Shown one piece after another: positions 46,614 through 57,468 of a stretch of 64,000 nucleotides of DNA. Each line of letters begins with the position of its first letter. Position 1 is the first letter of the stretch. Origin of the DNA: Sulfodiicoccus acidiphilus. GTDB taxonomy: Archaea > Thermoproteota > Thermoprotei_A > Sulfolobales > Sulfolobaceae. The stretch covers positions 1,785,982 through 1,849,981 of the forward strand of contig NZ_AP018553.1 of the NCBI RefSeq assembly GCF_003967175.1. Reading direction: 5' to 3'. The notes under the pieces were generated by a model, which saw only the letters and a list, made by a program, of their open reading frames with translations, searched no databases and was not told where the DNA came from. The translations under genes and the position numbers were made by a program.

Positions 46614-49093
46614 ATGCCAAAAAAGGCCGAGGTAGTCGCTTTCCTTGCCGTCTTGATTGTTATCCTACTATCTGTAAGAAATACTCTCTTCACTCACATA
46701 AATGAAGGTTTTATAGCGTATTGGCCGAACGTACTTACTGGACCCGAGGTTAGATACGCTATCGAACCAATAGTAGGATACAATCCACTTTCGGGGGTGA
46801 CTGGTGGAGCAAACTGGGGGCTTTACGTCTATTGGTCCTTCCTCTACCTCCTTTACCTAGCCGGCGTGAAGGGTGTCCCGCTCCTTAACCAAGTGCAGGT
46901 GGGCCTTGTAATGGGAGCTCAACTCCTAGGGCTGTGGTACCTCGCTGAGCAGGCCCTTAGGACTTTCCACGTCGAGTTGAGCTACGTCAAAAGGATAGCG
47001 TTCAAGTCGTCGGCGTCGCTCCTGTTCTTCCTTAATCCGCTTGTGATGGTAACAAACTCGTCCTTTTTCGATTTCAACTTCGGGAACCTCCTTTTGATAT
47101 ACGTTCTACTGAAGATCTTCTCCTCAGTTGAGACTAAGCTCACCTGGAAGGATTTCACTAAAATGGGCTTGGCCCTCGGTGTATCGTTTACCATGGATCC
47201 GCGTTACGGAGTCTGGGATCCCTTAGTGATGTTACTCGTTTACCTGGGGTTAGTTGCAGTAGGTAAGCTGAAGCCTTTAACTGGGTTTAAGGACGTAATA
47301 TATCCATTGCTCGTATCAGTACCGTTTGTAGTAGTAACCTACTTCACGTATGTTTACGGCTCGTCCTCAATCTCTGCTCCCTTCCTTAGAGTATCAAACC
47401 TAGGGACGATAGGCTTCTTTTCAGCAAACGCAAGTTTCCTTTACCTGCTTATGTCGTTAGGTTCCTGGTGGCCGAGTGTCCTCTTCGCTCCCCTAAATAT
47501 ACTTTGGACCAAACAGTTCCAATATGTAGGCTACAACGGTGTACTAATATTCACGTCAACCCCGTGGAACGCGGCCCTGATCTCCCTTCTCTTCATGTTC
47601 TACGCCTTAGCGTTCGCAGCAGTCCTAACGAGGAGGTTCAGACACGTCACCGTCCCATTATGGCTGGCCAACGCCTTCTTCCTAGCTTACGAGGCCGGAA
47701 CCAACTTCCCAGTGAGGGCCTTCACTTACTGGGTAGAGGAGGCACCGAGACTGATACCAGTGATGGGAGGGATCTTCTCCACCACCTCAGCTCTACCGTA
47801 TTTCGCAGCCTACGCGGTGGGGGTTGCCCTCATAACACTGCTAACGTGGGTGACCCTCTACGAACTCCTGAAATTAGAAGGAGGGAAGTGGGTCGGGATC
47901 TTAGCGTTAGTATTGGTCGCGGCCTCGTTGGCCTCCTGGGAGTTCTTCGACGGACAGTACTTTCCAGGCAGCCCAGTGACGAGCGGCTTTACCTCACCTC
48001 CTCAGGGTATTTTTGAACCAGTTCAACCGCCACAGTACTGGCTCAACGCATACAACTACGTCGCCCAGAGGTGGAACCAGACGGTCAGCTACGCCTTGTA
48101 TAGCGGATGGTTCCATACCTGGGCCAACAGGTTCATAGGTGGAGTTGTGTGGCCAGGAGTCGCAGCTAATCCCAACACCAACTTCAGTCTCCTCTCCGAC
48201 GCATTCAGCCAGTCTAGGCTTCTCCTTCCTTTCTTCGCCGTATACGGGATAAGGTATCCGGTCGTAGACGACACCACCTTCTTCCCCAGACTGGTGGGTT
48301 GCTGGCCTTCGAGAGGTCCCACCTACCCGTCGCATATAACGGTAGTGGAGAGGTCCTAGTGTTCGATGTGCAAGGGGCCCACCTGGTGTATGGAGCACGG
48401 GAGGCCCTCAGGATAAACGGGACCCAGCTGCAGGCCCTCGACTATCTAAGCGAACTCATGCCTTTCACGAACTGGACTCCACCCGTGATAGTTCCACCAT
48501 CTTACAATGGTTCCGGTGCCCTATCAGTGACCGAGGGTGAAACAGTGAACGGGAGCGTCATCCTGATCGTTAACTCGTCCAACTCCCGCCTCGAAGTAAA
48601 TGCTACACCAGGGCGTTACTACGTGTATACAGAAAACGTCACGTCTAACACTGTAACCCCCTTAAGCTGTAGAGTGGTCTTATCGTCTGGGGGAACCCTC
48701 GATATCGATGCAGGCAATTTCACCGTCATCGTCTCCCCTGTGCCCCTAAGCGAACTTAGGTCCGTGGGGCTCAACTTCTCGTACTACCCGTTGACATCGA
48801 CCTTCGAGGTAAACGCTTCCGGAACTAAGTTCGTGACGTTCGTGCCTTTCAACTACCTGACCGTTAGGGGTGGAGAACTGCTCGGAATGAACGTTATGGG
48901 ACTACCCGTGATAGATGCCACGGGAAGCTTAACGTTAACTCCTCCTCACGCCGAGTACGTGGAGGCCTTGGTCCTGGGAGGTGTGATTTTCCTGAACTTG
49001 CTCGCCATTTACGCTTTCGTTGCCATCTTAAGGGGATTTAAAGCGATAGAGACTAAGGAGACTTCACCCCACCGCTCTTCGAACGAAGGCTGA
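46614..49093 (+). pseudogene. Large polytopic membrane protein, one-base frameshift
   Basis: The first frame (46614-48359) holds about 12 membrane segments (AEVVAFLAVLIVILLSV, GLYVYWSFLYLLYLAGV, LLLIYVLLKIF, LVMLLVYLGLVAVG, VIYPLLVSVPFVVVTYFTYVYG, FFSANASFLYLLMSLGSWWPSVLFAPLNIL, AALISLLFMFYALAFAAVL, ILALVLVAASLASW) and an extracellular part rich in W and Y. The second (about 48299-49093) continues with LAFERSHLPVAYNGSGEVLVFDVQGAHLVYG, a beta-rich domain with many N-x-S/T sites and a final helix VEALVLGGVIFLNLLAIYAFVAIL. Adding one G to the G3 run at 48296-48298 joins them to 826 residues. The architecture, helices followed by an outside domain, recalls GT-C membrane glycosyltransferases or surface-protein anchors; no motif proves either. 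Frame loss may be real or a consensus error. Confidence 0.75.
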
Positions 49094-50310
49094 AAATTCC
49101 AAACGTTGAGTTGAATATAAATAGGAAGATCAGGGACTACATGGGAGGCACTGTGTCAGATTGTAAGTGAGCAAAATACTGCAACTTGGCTAACAACTAT
49201 GTCATTATTTAGCTAAAGATTAGGTAAAACAGAGTAGTAGTCTGATCTCGTTCGAGGACGAATTCACGGAGTAGCCTAGAAGAGGAAAGTTCTTCAGTTA
49301 TTCTTGCAGAGAAAGGTGAGTACCGTTAGTTAAAGGACTCTATGGAGAACTTAGCCTTATATAGAAGGAGCATAGTCCGCCAATTGGATAGTTCCCATGA
49401 GCATGAGGGGAATAATGAGTTAGTTAGAACAAAAGTGATCGAGCTACTATAAAAATAGAGAACACACTTTTTTGGACCTTAAAAGAGAGGTCGAAGCACT
49501 GCTTATTCGAGTTATCTATTCGACCCATAAGTTCTTCTTATCTGCCCGCTACTCTAACTTTAATGTAGCGAGTAAGGGAAGCTCGAATCTTATCGTAGGC
49601 ATCTCCCCGTGAACCTAACAATGCGAATCTTTTTTAATAGATCACCCGTGAAGAGGGGAACTGCTACCACTAAGACATGTAGGGCGAAGGTACTTTCCCA
49701 CAACTATCAGGAGGTGCTAGCAAGCGGAGTTATGCTCCACCACGATCTTCTACTGAGGGGAGGAAAGGTCTTAAAGATACGTTATAGTTAGAAAGTTGTG
49801 ATCTTCAGAAAGCTCGGCCTCGCTCTCCCGCGGAATTAACTTGATAAAACTACAGGACTAGGTTTCTTGAAACGCCGGGGAAAAGAAGGGAAGTTGAAAA
49901 GCCCGTTTATGGTGCTGACGAGGTTAAGTTGATGAGATTAAGGTAACGTGAATGGCAAGCTCCATTGGCGCCTGAGTGGGTGGTAGTAGGATCGTGGGCG
50001 ACATGAGCTTCAGAACTGTTGGTGAGGTCAAGGTAATAGCTCACTTAGAGTATCGGGTTACGGTGGTCCGTTAAGAAGTTTCATAATAGTCGATGAACGT
50101 AAGCCAACCCTTTCACCTGTGTACCAACAGATGTTCTATAAAAGTATTAAGGAATTCAGCGGGCCTAGAAAGTCTGTATGTTTGAGCTAAATGGGCAGAG
50201 AGATCCTTATTTTAGTCCCCTCTAACTAAATAACTTACGTTAAATATATATTTATAGATTTTAAAAATTATAAAAATTAAATTTAAATAAATTAGTTTAA
50301 ATAGAAGTTT
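49094..50310. other. Intergenic stretch without recognisable gene
   Basis: About 1.2 kb. The 60-codon frame 49609-49791 (NRSPVKRGTATTKTCRAKVLSHNYQEVLASGVMLHHDLLLRGGKVLKIRYS) could be a gene fragment but shows no family. Composition drifts to A/T-rich at the right end, where T-rich runs (50220-50300) follow the GT4 stop and may terminate its transcript. Confidence 0.4.
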
Positions 50311-51477
50311 TTATTTGGTTATATTCGTTCCTTTTACAGTGAGAAAGTGAGGTATATAGTTATTAATTAACTGTTGAGCATTCCTTTTTACATCTACGTG
50401 TTCTGCTATCTTTTCTCTCAACTCTCTACTAACAACGTCCATGTCTTCACTTTTTGTCAAAAATCTAAGATATTTTTCCAATAATTCTATATTTTCGATG
50501 TTTAAGACCATATGGTCACACTTAACCACTTCAATTAAAGAGTTCATATAGGTGATGACGGGGGTTCCGGTAAGTAGGCTTTCTATTGGAACCATCTCGA
50601 AGGTTCCATCGAATTGTGGAGCTATTGTAATTAGATGCCTGCCATATTCTTTTCCTAATTCCTGTCTGGTCAGCTTACCCAAGTAGGTTAGAGGTACTTT
50701 TTCCTTGAGTTTCACATAGAGCTCTTCACTACCAAAAGTGTCTAAACCAAGTGAGGGATTTATGCGTTTAATTATTTCTAATACCTTAGTCAACAAAATG
50801 ATATCCGTGTCCCTTTTACTACCTAAAAATATAAGAATTCTGGAATCCTTTTTAGATGGGGGTACAAAAGGGTAGAAATCTGTATCTACAGGAGTATACA
50901 TGATCCCTCTCGTTGGGATGCCGAGAATTTTCTCTAAGACGTTCGCTGCCCAACTGGAGACGGCCAATACGTACTGCTTTCTTAAGTACCCCGCATACCA
51001 CCCGATAAAGTAGTCCATTAACTTTCTGGGTACGAAGTCTATCAAGTACCCTCTGAGATTTTCTAAAGAAAACCCTGCATTTTCCCTACGTAACTTCTTA
51101 ATTCCCTCTACCCATATCTCCTGTCCAAATAAATATATAACCCATGTTATACTAAATAACGTATTATAATTCATTCTATTTAAGATTCTCACTAGTGAGT
51201 GATCATCTGCATGGAAAATAGCGTCTGTCTCTTTATTTATATGTATAATATCACTTTTATCAATTACTTCAAATGAATAGCCCTTAAAAATTTCATCAAT
51301 ATTATTTTTTATTCCTGTATTAACTATAAATATTTTAGATTCTAAATTATTTTTCAATATCCCTTTATATATATCTTTTACATTTTGATATAATCCTGAG
51401 AACTCTGAAAGATGGGAGGGTACTATTAGGGCTATTTTCTTTGGCCCAGCGAGGCCGTTTTCGTGCCTGTAATCCAT
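50311..51477 (-). CDS. GT4-like glycosyltransferase, A/T-rich
   Basis: 388 residues. KKIALIVPSHLSEFSGLYQNVKDIYKGIL starts the first Rossmann-like domain; the second has SRILIFLGSKRDTDIILLTKVLEIIKRINPSLGLDTFGSEELYVKLKEKVPLTYLGKLTRQELGKEYGRHLITIAPQFDGTFEMVPIESLLTGTPVITYMNSLIEVV, the layout of GT4-type transferases with the F-E-M-V-P-I-E-S-L-L-T-G-T-P-V nucleotide-sugar loop. Codons end mostly in A or T, in contrast to the neighbouring genes, which indicates recent acquisition. ATG 51477 has TATTTAAAGG about 33 bases upstream (minus strand). Intact. Confidence 0.82.
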   Translation of the reverse strand: MDYRHENGLAGPKKIALIVPSHLSEFSGLYQNVKDIYKGILKNNLESKIFIVNTGIKNNIDEIFKGYSFEVIDKSDIIHINKETDAIFHADDHSLVRILNRMNYNTLFSITWVIYLFGQEIWVEGIKKLRRENAGFSLENLRGYLIDFVPRKLMDYFIGWYAGYLRKQYVLAVSSWAANVLEKILGIPTRGIMYTPVDTDFYPFVPPSKKDSRILIFLGSKRDTDIILLTKVLEIIKRINPSLGLDTFGSEELYVKLKEKVPLTYLGKLTRQELGKEYGRHLITIAPQFDGTFEMVPIESLLTGTPVITYMNSLIEVVKCDHMVLNIENIELLEKYLRFLTKSEDMDVVSRELREKIAEHVDVKRNAQQLINNYIPHFLTVKGTNITK

Positions 51478-53480
51478 TTGAGCTCCTAAAAGCTGTTCTG
51501 TTTGGTAGTTATTTAAAGGTCTCCAGCTCTAGGGCCGTATTCTAATGATACTGCTATCCTCACACGGATTAACCTTCGTAGGTTGAACCAGCAGTAGTTT
51601 GTTAGACTTATATGAGAGAGAAAAAGTTCTCTCGTAAGGTGTTTGCAGAATCATTTAAATCGTTTTAGAAGACTATAATTATGGAAAATCTTAGGAGAGG
51701 AGGACGTGTCTCCTTGGTTCCTTAATGGAATTGCCTAAATGAGGAAAATGAGACTCGCATAATCTAAGCCAGTGACTTTATTTTTAAAATAAATATTTTT
51801 AAATTATTTAAGTATTCTCTATAGATAAAAAGTATATCTGAGATTGGGGAGAATATGGTGAGAACACGATCAAGATATACGAGTTAATTTTCACGTTGTA
51901 CGCCTTCGAGTGATAATGTGACTAACTTTCAAAAAAAGGACAGGAACCCTAGAAAGAGTTTATGGAATTTCTCATGGCCTACTCGCCTTCCCTTAGGAAA
52001 TGGGAGCGTTTAGGAATCTTGTGCGAGAGGGGGTTACTCTTAACAGCTCCAATTGGTAGAAGGCATGAGAAAGAGAGTAGCAAAAAGAACGACGTCTTCT
52101 GGCCCGAATAGAAACCAGAAGGAACAGGAGTAGGCATGGAAATAATCATTATCAAGAGGGGTAAATATTTCACTAGAAAAGAGAGAAACTCAAAATCTCT
52201 CAAGCTCTAGCATGTGATCAAATAGATCGACATGAAGATTCTTAACGTTTGGTACGAAAATAGGCGTGGATAGGGCTTCAACATCTTGAAGTGTTTCCTG
52301 GACTGGAAAGTTCACCAATTTACGGCTGTTTTGCAACGCTAACGAGGTTTATGTTCGCTATTCCTTAACTCAGAATAATACTAGCTGGAGAGTTAAATGA
52401 AGCTAAGGCCAAAACTGATCGGGAGTTCGTAGAGTATTTAAGACTATATTTGAATTCTTTTAAAGAAAATTGTGTTACTCTAAACTAATTTCGGCATCGA
52501 TTCGTCGTCCTCACGCTAGGCGCCCTAGTAACCAGGCAGCTGGCCGGATGACCTGGACATAGCCCAGAACTCCAGGCTGGTCTCAGATACCTGCACAGGG
52601 AAAGTTGCTCATGAACTCTCTAAAACTCCTCTTCATGGACTAAAAAGGGGACCGCATGAATTTCCTCTCTTAACGACTAGCCACCTTGGCTTTCTGTGCT
52701 CTCCTGATCTTACGTATGGCCTCTTGTTGTGTGATTTCCCTTAGGTCCTTCTTCAAGGAGAGATTACGGCCTCCACCCCTTTCCTAACGTTATACAACCT
52801 ATTTTCCTTACTTTACCACCTCCTGGAGCTACCTCAATCTCATTCCCCCTTAACTCTTCAACAGTTGACCTTTACACCCTTCAGTTCGCCTTTTCCTTTT
52901 TTGGCCTCAACGAACCGTCCTCCATCTTTGCCCTTATTCCTTATAACTTTCACGTCTAGTTCATCCAAGGGAATGTGAAGATGGAGGCCTTCATCCTGCC
53001 TCACATGGGGTGGTCCAAGTCGTTAAGGATCGCCTTCTCTCCACGAACACCTTCACCTTTCCATTGCCCTGTAAGGCGGGAAGAGCCAGAGCACCCCTAA
53101 GAAGTTATCCAGAGCCTTGGTGTCGCGAGGGACTTCTTCTCGATGTCCTTCTACACCAACTTCAACTACTGTTCAAAGGCGTAGGAAAGCGAGTTCGTAC
53201 CTCGTTGCTATGTTCTCCTTACCTTACCCTCTGTCACTGATGTATTTCTTCATGTGTGCAAGAAACATTCTGAGAAATTAGTCAGAAATTTCGAGAGATT
53301 TTCAGAAAATCTACTAAACATATTCTTAGAAAGAATTTAAACAGAGAACTAGTCTCCATCTTTAATGTATATGATGAAACTGTTGAGTAACACGAGGCAT
53401 GAGGTGGAGTCATTAACGAATCTAGGGATTCAAAAGTTACTGACTTAGTATATTCGAAAATATTTCAGGGAGTATATTCC
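51478..53480. other. A/T-rich stretch with decayed gene fragments
   Basis: About 2 kb without an intact gene. At 52231 a short reading MKILNVWYENRR looks like the first residues of a glycosyltransferase and breaks off. On the minus strand between 53260 and 52690 there are pieces such as LDELDVKVIRNKGKDGGRFVEAKKGKGELKGVKV, probably of a mobile-element or other accessory gene, in several frames. None can be named. Confidence 0.4.
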
Positions 53481-53489
53481 ACACTATAA

Positions 53490-53874
53490 TAGAGGATTTC
53501 GCAGAGTATGGAATCGCTTCGAATACTGAGGATTTGTTAGTTACCCTAACGGGACAATATCCTTCTGAAAAGTTATACGAGGAATTTAAATATTTAAATA
53601 TATATGAATATAGAATTAAATAAAATATTTAAAAAATAGAATAGATTATCTCATATATTTTAGGATTAAATATAATGCAGCTTCTTCCTTATATTCTTTG
53701 ATCAGGCTGGTTAAACCCTTAGAACTGGTAGATACCGGTGTAGTTGATAGCGTTTCTACTTATTTCGTTTTTGAACGCCTTGAACTTAATGGACGAGGAA
53801 ATCTCTATTCGATAGATGTAAGAGATAACGTCGGAACCTCACCGCAGGAGGACAATAGAGAAAATTTCAGATAA
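53490..53874 (+). pseudogene. Methyltransf_24-like methyltransferase, broken
   Basis: First frame: EDLLVTLTGQYPSEKLYEEFKYLNIYEYRIK and stop at 53621-53623. Next frame, from 53620: NRIDYLIYFRIKYNAASSLYSLIRLVKPLELVDTGVVDSVSTYFVFERLELNGRGNLYSIDVRDNVG. The second part is the SAM-binding loop of class I methyltransferases of the Methyltransf_24 group (usual E-T-G-V-A-x-G-V-S-T; here DTGVVDSVST). The rest of the gene is missing and the frame ends at 53872-53874. A/T-rich composition. Confidence 0.6.
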
Positions 53875-54629
53875 TATCTTTCAAAGATAAATTAAATTCA
53901 AGAGTGAACTTATCAAAGTTTTCTCTTTTTGATGTTTTCATATATAACTTGAATCATGCATATTCTTAGCAATACTATGAATACACTTTAGCTAAAGAAT
54001 TTATAGGCTTAAATGGGTTTATCATAAGCGTAGATGTCAACGCTTCCTACTTCCGTTTATTTTATTAAAAAAATTATCAATAATTATAGAAAAATATTTA
54101 ATATAATAAAAATTTAGCTCATGATTTAGAGGTACATTGTAAATATATCCAAAAATGTCAGCACTAACACTGTAAGTGCGTAGATAGTTAGATGAACCAA
54201 TAACAACGTTATGTTTACAGTGAATGTGGTAAGAGTTTTAAGTACAAAATAGAGAATGTAAAGAAAGTCATCACGCAGTCTAAATCAGGAATTGGCACAG
54301 AGTTATCTTCTGTAAGAGTTTTAGTGATATCACGAGCTCTTATAGCTGAGAGTGCTAGTCTATACTATTTCTTCCGTTTCTGCTAGATCCTTTTTCTTCC
54401 TCAATGAGCTCCACGGGACTATAAATAGTGTGTTTGAGGTCTGTTCCCAACCCTACCGAAGGCAATACAGTTATGAGAGGTAGCGACTCGTAATGAATTA
54501 GACCTACGGGAGGGTTGAGGAAGAATGGAAGTACCCAGAGAATGGGGGAGTAAAGGAGCAGCTCGTTATGCCAATTGTCACATTCGAAAGGTCACTCTTT
54601 TTAAGAACGCCTGAGCTCTCATAATCTAG
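53875..54629. other. A/T-rich stretch with a zinc-ribbon transposase trace
   Basis: About 750 bases. Near 54140-54290 the plus strand reads KCQH-HCKCVDS and QRYVYSECGKSFKYKIENVKKVITQ with stops between, resembling the zinc ribbon of an IS1-like transposase. No intact gene. Confidence 0.4.
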
Positions 54630-55622
54630 CTAGATTGTGAGAGCTCGTTTCAGCTCCATTTCAATTTTCTTCCTCCAAATAGTGATCTTAATTCTTTCGG
54701 GTAAAAGGGGTAGTATAAGTAGGGCCCAATAGTTCGGAGCTCTAAATCTCCAAAACAGGTAACTCAGCCATAACAGAAGGTCAGAAAAGGTGAGTTGAGG
54801 GGGAACGGAAGAAAGGTAGGTCCGAGGAAGAGAGTTAAAGATAAGTTTTTCTCTAATTAAAAAGTACTTTGCAAAGAATCTACTTGTCTGATTTCCGTTC
54901 TCCACCATTAACAACTCGTCACTCATATTTTTCTGTGTGGCATCACTAAATTTGATCAGTGTTTCCTTAACAGAGTTCGCTAACCTAGTGTTATTTGAGT
55001 GTATTCTGTAGATGGTCAACAGCTCAGGCGAGTCCACAATTACTTCCCCTCGACAGAGCGCCTGATGGAGGAGGAACACGTCAGGCGTGATTGACACCTT
55101 CCTCAGGAGTTCCTGGTCGATAATCGTCCTTTTCAATGCAATGGAGGAGGCGTTGTACCACATTCCATTCACTATAATTTTCCGTATTTTTCTCTCGTTC
55201 ATTTCACTCGTCTTAATGAGGAGATCATGTCCTTCTCTACCTATCTCCTTCCCCTCCTCGTTAACGTTTATCCTCCCATTGTGGAAGTAGTCAACTCCTA
55301 AGGAGAACTGTTCGTGGACTCTTTGCAGTCTAGTAAACACGAACCTGTCGTCGTCCTCGAGGGGAGCAACGACGTTACCGACGGAGAGCCTGAGGCCGTC
55401 GTAGAGCTTACCCCCTACGCCCTCCTTACTCGACAACACAGACGTAACTCCCCACTCCTTTAGTTTTCCATCTATGGTATCGTCGGAGAAGTTCTTGACC
55501 ACGATCACCTCGTATTTGTTCCTGGGGAGGGTCTGATCTAGCGCAGACCTCACCGCTTCGAGGAGGTACTTCTTCCTATAGTGGGCGGTAACGAGGACCG
55601 AGATGTATGGCTCTGAGTCCAA
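54630..55622 (-). CDS. GT2 family glycosyltransferase, paralogue of 36156-37193
   Basis: 330 residues from TTG 55622 (MDSEPYISVLVTAHYRKKYLLEAVRSALDQTLPRNKYEVIVVKNFSDDTIDGKL). The GT-A core includes SKEGVGGKLYDGLRLSVGNVVAPLEDDDRFVFTRLQ with the metal-binding D-D-D and a later VDYFHNGRI. The C-terminal third has hydrophobic segments (LTFSDLLLWLSYLFWRFRAPNYWALLILPLLP), so membrane association is likely. CATTTTATAAG at 55650-55660 (minus strand) is about 28-30 bases upstream and supports the TTG start. Together with the 36156 gene it forms a pair that probably transfers related sugars. Confidence 0.87.
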   Translation of the reverse strand: MDSEPYISVLVTAHYRKKYLLEAVRSALDQTLPRNKYEVIVVKNFSDDTIDGKLKEWGVTSVLSSKEGVGGKLYDGLRLSVGNVVAPLEDDDRFVFTRLQRVHEQFSLGVDYFHNGRINVNEEGKEIGREGHDLLIKTSEMNERKIRKIIVNGMWYNASSIALKRTIIDQELLRKVSITPDVFLLHQALCRGEVIVDSPELLTIYRIHSNNTRLANSVKETLIKFSDATQKNMSDELLMVENGNQTSRFFAKYFLIREKLIFNSLPRTYLSSVPPQLTFSDLLLWLSYLFWRFRAPNYWALLILPLLPERIKITIWRKKIEMELKRALTI

Positions 55623-56336
55623 AGCTAACGTATTGATCGAAATTAGAGGTAGCTTATAAAATGCCCTGGCCTAAAAGCAAGTGTGACGTCGGTTAACCAG
55701 AGCAATGCCTTGATCCCTTTCCTGAGATTACGTAGCTTAATTGTGGACCATCGAACACCTATCAACACTTAGAGAGTTAGGACGTAACCTCTTGAACCTT
55801 TCCTTCATAGGGTGAAAGGACCCACCCGGCTTCACCGTATGATCGTACGGGCTAGCTCTATTGGTTAGCTGTTTCCTAGGACCTGCCCATTTACCTTACC
55901 CTCGACAGGTTTATTTCGATCCAAGGACGTAGGTGACTGTGGACGAATGGATAAGCCTATCTCGTGGTGTAAGTCAGCCCATTTAGCCTGAACTCGTTAG
56001 TCCTTGGCTCGTCTTCCTCAGCTAAAGTGTTAAGGTGTCTAAGGTGCTAATTCCTTTTTTGCCAGTTTCCTTCCGTCTTAAGAGTCTCGCATTCAGAAGA
56101 ATGTCCAAGCATGAATATCCTAATAAGGTTAAAAGGTCACGAACTTCTCCTACCACGACCTACAAATGTCTTTAGTAATAGTATAGGTACGTTAGGAAAG
56201 TCATTGTGTAGGCGACGTCTCCAACTTTGCGTTTGTACAACCGACTAGATCAGCTTTCGTCGAAGGCCATTAGAGATTGAACAGTGTAATACAGTTTGGG
56301 GAGTAGCCACGAACCAGCCCACCACATTAGAGATAA
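55623..56336. other. Intergenic stretch without recognisable gene
   Basis: About 710 bases between the GT2 gene and the inverted repeat. Nothing recognised. Confidence 0.4.
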
Positions 56337-56796
56337 AATAAACCTAGGTTGAGGGGGCGGAAGAACGCTCATCGTTGAAGAAGTTCTTCGTTGTCCCTTT
56401 CAAGCTGACCGTCTATTGCCCTCAATACAGCCCTAGCTAGAAACTTCAGCGACTTCACACCCACCGTATCACACAGCGCCAAGGAACCCCTTACAGACTC
56501 TGATAAACTATTTTTAATCCAGTCTCTTCCTCTTAAAGCCAAATAGAGGTTTGTTTCTAACTACGAGGTAATACCTCACGGGGTTGTTGTAAACTCGGAT
56601 GCCTCTTGCGCTTTCGGAACGATGCCCCAGATGGACGAGTTTGGAGAGTAGGAGTAACGTGTGGCCACAGACGTTGTGGGGAGGCCTTACCCCCTCTCCG
56701 ACTTGATGTCGGATCATGGGTTTATCGTAGACGTATATTCCCCTCTTCCTAGCTCTGTGGCAATACTCGTCATCTATTACGTAGGAACAGTTGCTC
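56337..56796 (-). repeat. Long inverted repeat, copy 2
   Basis: Reverse copy of 32848-33301, 460 bases, differing by a few substitutions and small indels (five extra bases in the GTGTGATACGGTG stretch and one extra A in AAACAAACC). It ends on one side at GAGCAACTG (56788-56796, reversed) and on the other at AATAAACCTAGG. Confidence 0.9.
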
Positions 56797-56951
56797 AGGC
56801 CGACCACGCCTCGTCCGCATCTCACCTTAACACCTTCTTGGTGATCCAAAGTCCTTGGAGGCACATCCAGCGTTGAATACCATAGTGCGTGTAGCTTTCT
56901 ATCAGTCGAGAAACCGTTCAGGTCGCAGTTCTCGACTCCAGGGATCTCCAT
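56514..56951 (-). pseudogene. 3' fragment of the GT2 gene (second copy)
   Basis: The minus-strand frame reads SNCSYVIDDEYCHRARKRGIYVYDKPMIRHQVGEGVRPPHNVCGHTLLLLSKLVHLGHRSESARGIRVYNNPVRYYLVVRNKPLFGFKRKRLD, almost the same as the 3' half of the gene at 32398-33205. The preceding 50 codons (to 56951) are unrelated to any glycosyltransferase, so the 5' part with the catalytic domain is missing. It carries the same extra base (TTCC) that puts the other copy out of frame. Confidence 0.85.
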
Positions 56952-57468
56952 TCAGGTACTCCCACACCTCAATTCCTTCCTTGACCAGTTTTAGGATCGA
57001 TCCCTATTGCCGTCGAGAACTTGCGTTGGGTCCGTGAAAGACGCGCTTCACCTACCATCTGTCACATTCTCCTTCTATGACCTCGTTCTTAGCCTCACAG
57101 TTTTTCCACGGAACTTGTGCCCCACGTTCAGGCAAACTTGCTTCGAAGCCATCCTTTAAGGGCAAGCGAGGTAGAGGTGAGGGAAAGGTACCCAACAGAG
57201 AGTCGAGCTGTCTAGTTTAACCTACCCCTCGACCGTTATTGATTTGGAGGAGTTTAGCACACTTCCCAGCTCTCCTACAGGAGCTGTGTGTTCCTTGAAG
57301 GTGTGTGTAGCTTCCCTTCAGTAGTGAGGGCCTTCGTATCCAGCGGCCGACCAGGACCTCAGCTATCGGGAAGTTGCCAATCCCTTCCTTCTCAACCTTC
57401 CCTATCCGGGTCCCTTAAGGGTCGAGAAAATCGATACTACTTTCGTCGCGGACTGTTCTGATCGCCCC
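56952..57468. other. Intergenic stretch without recognisable gene
   Basis: About 520 bases between the GT2 fragment and the end of galU. Nothing recognised. Confidence 0.4.

Noticed and set aside
51979-52203. 74-codon minus-strand hydrophobic frame
   Set aside because: Could be a small membrane protein, but the A/T-rich context makes hydrophobic chance frames common and there is no promoter at the right distance.
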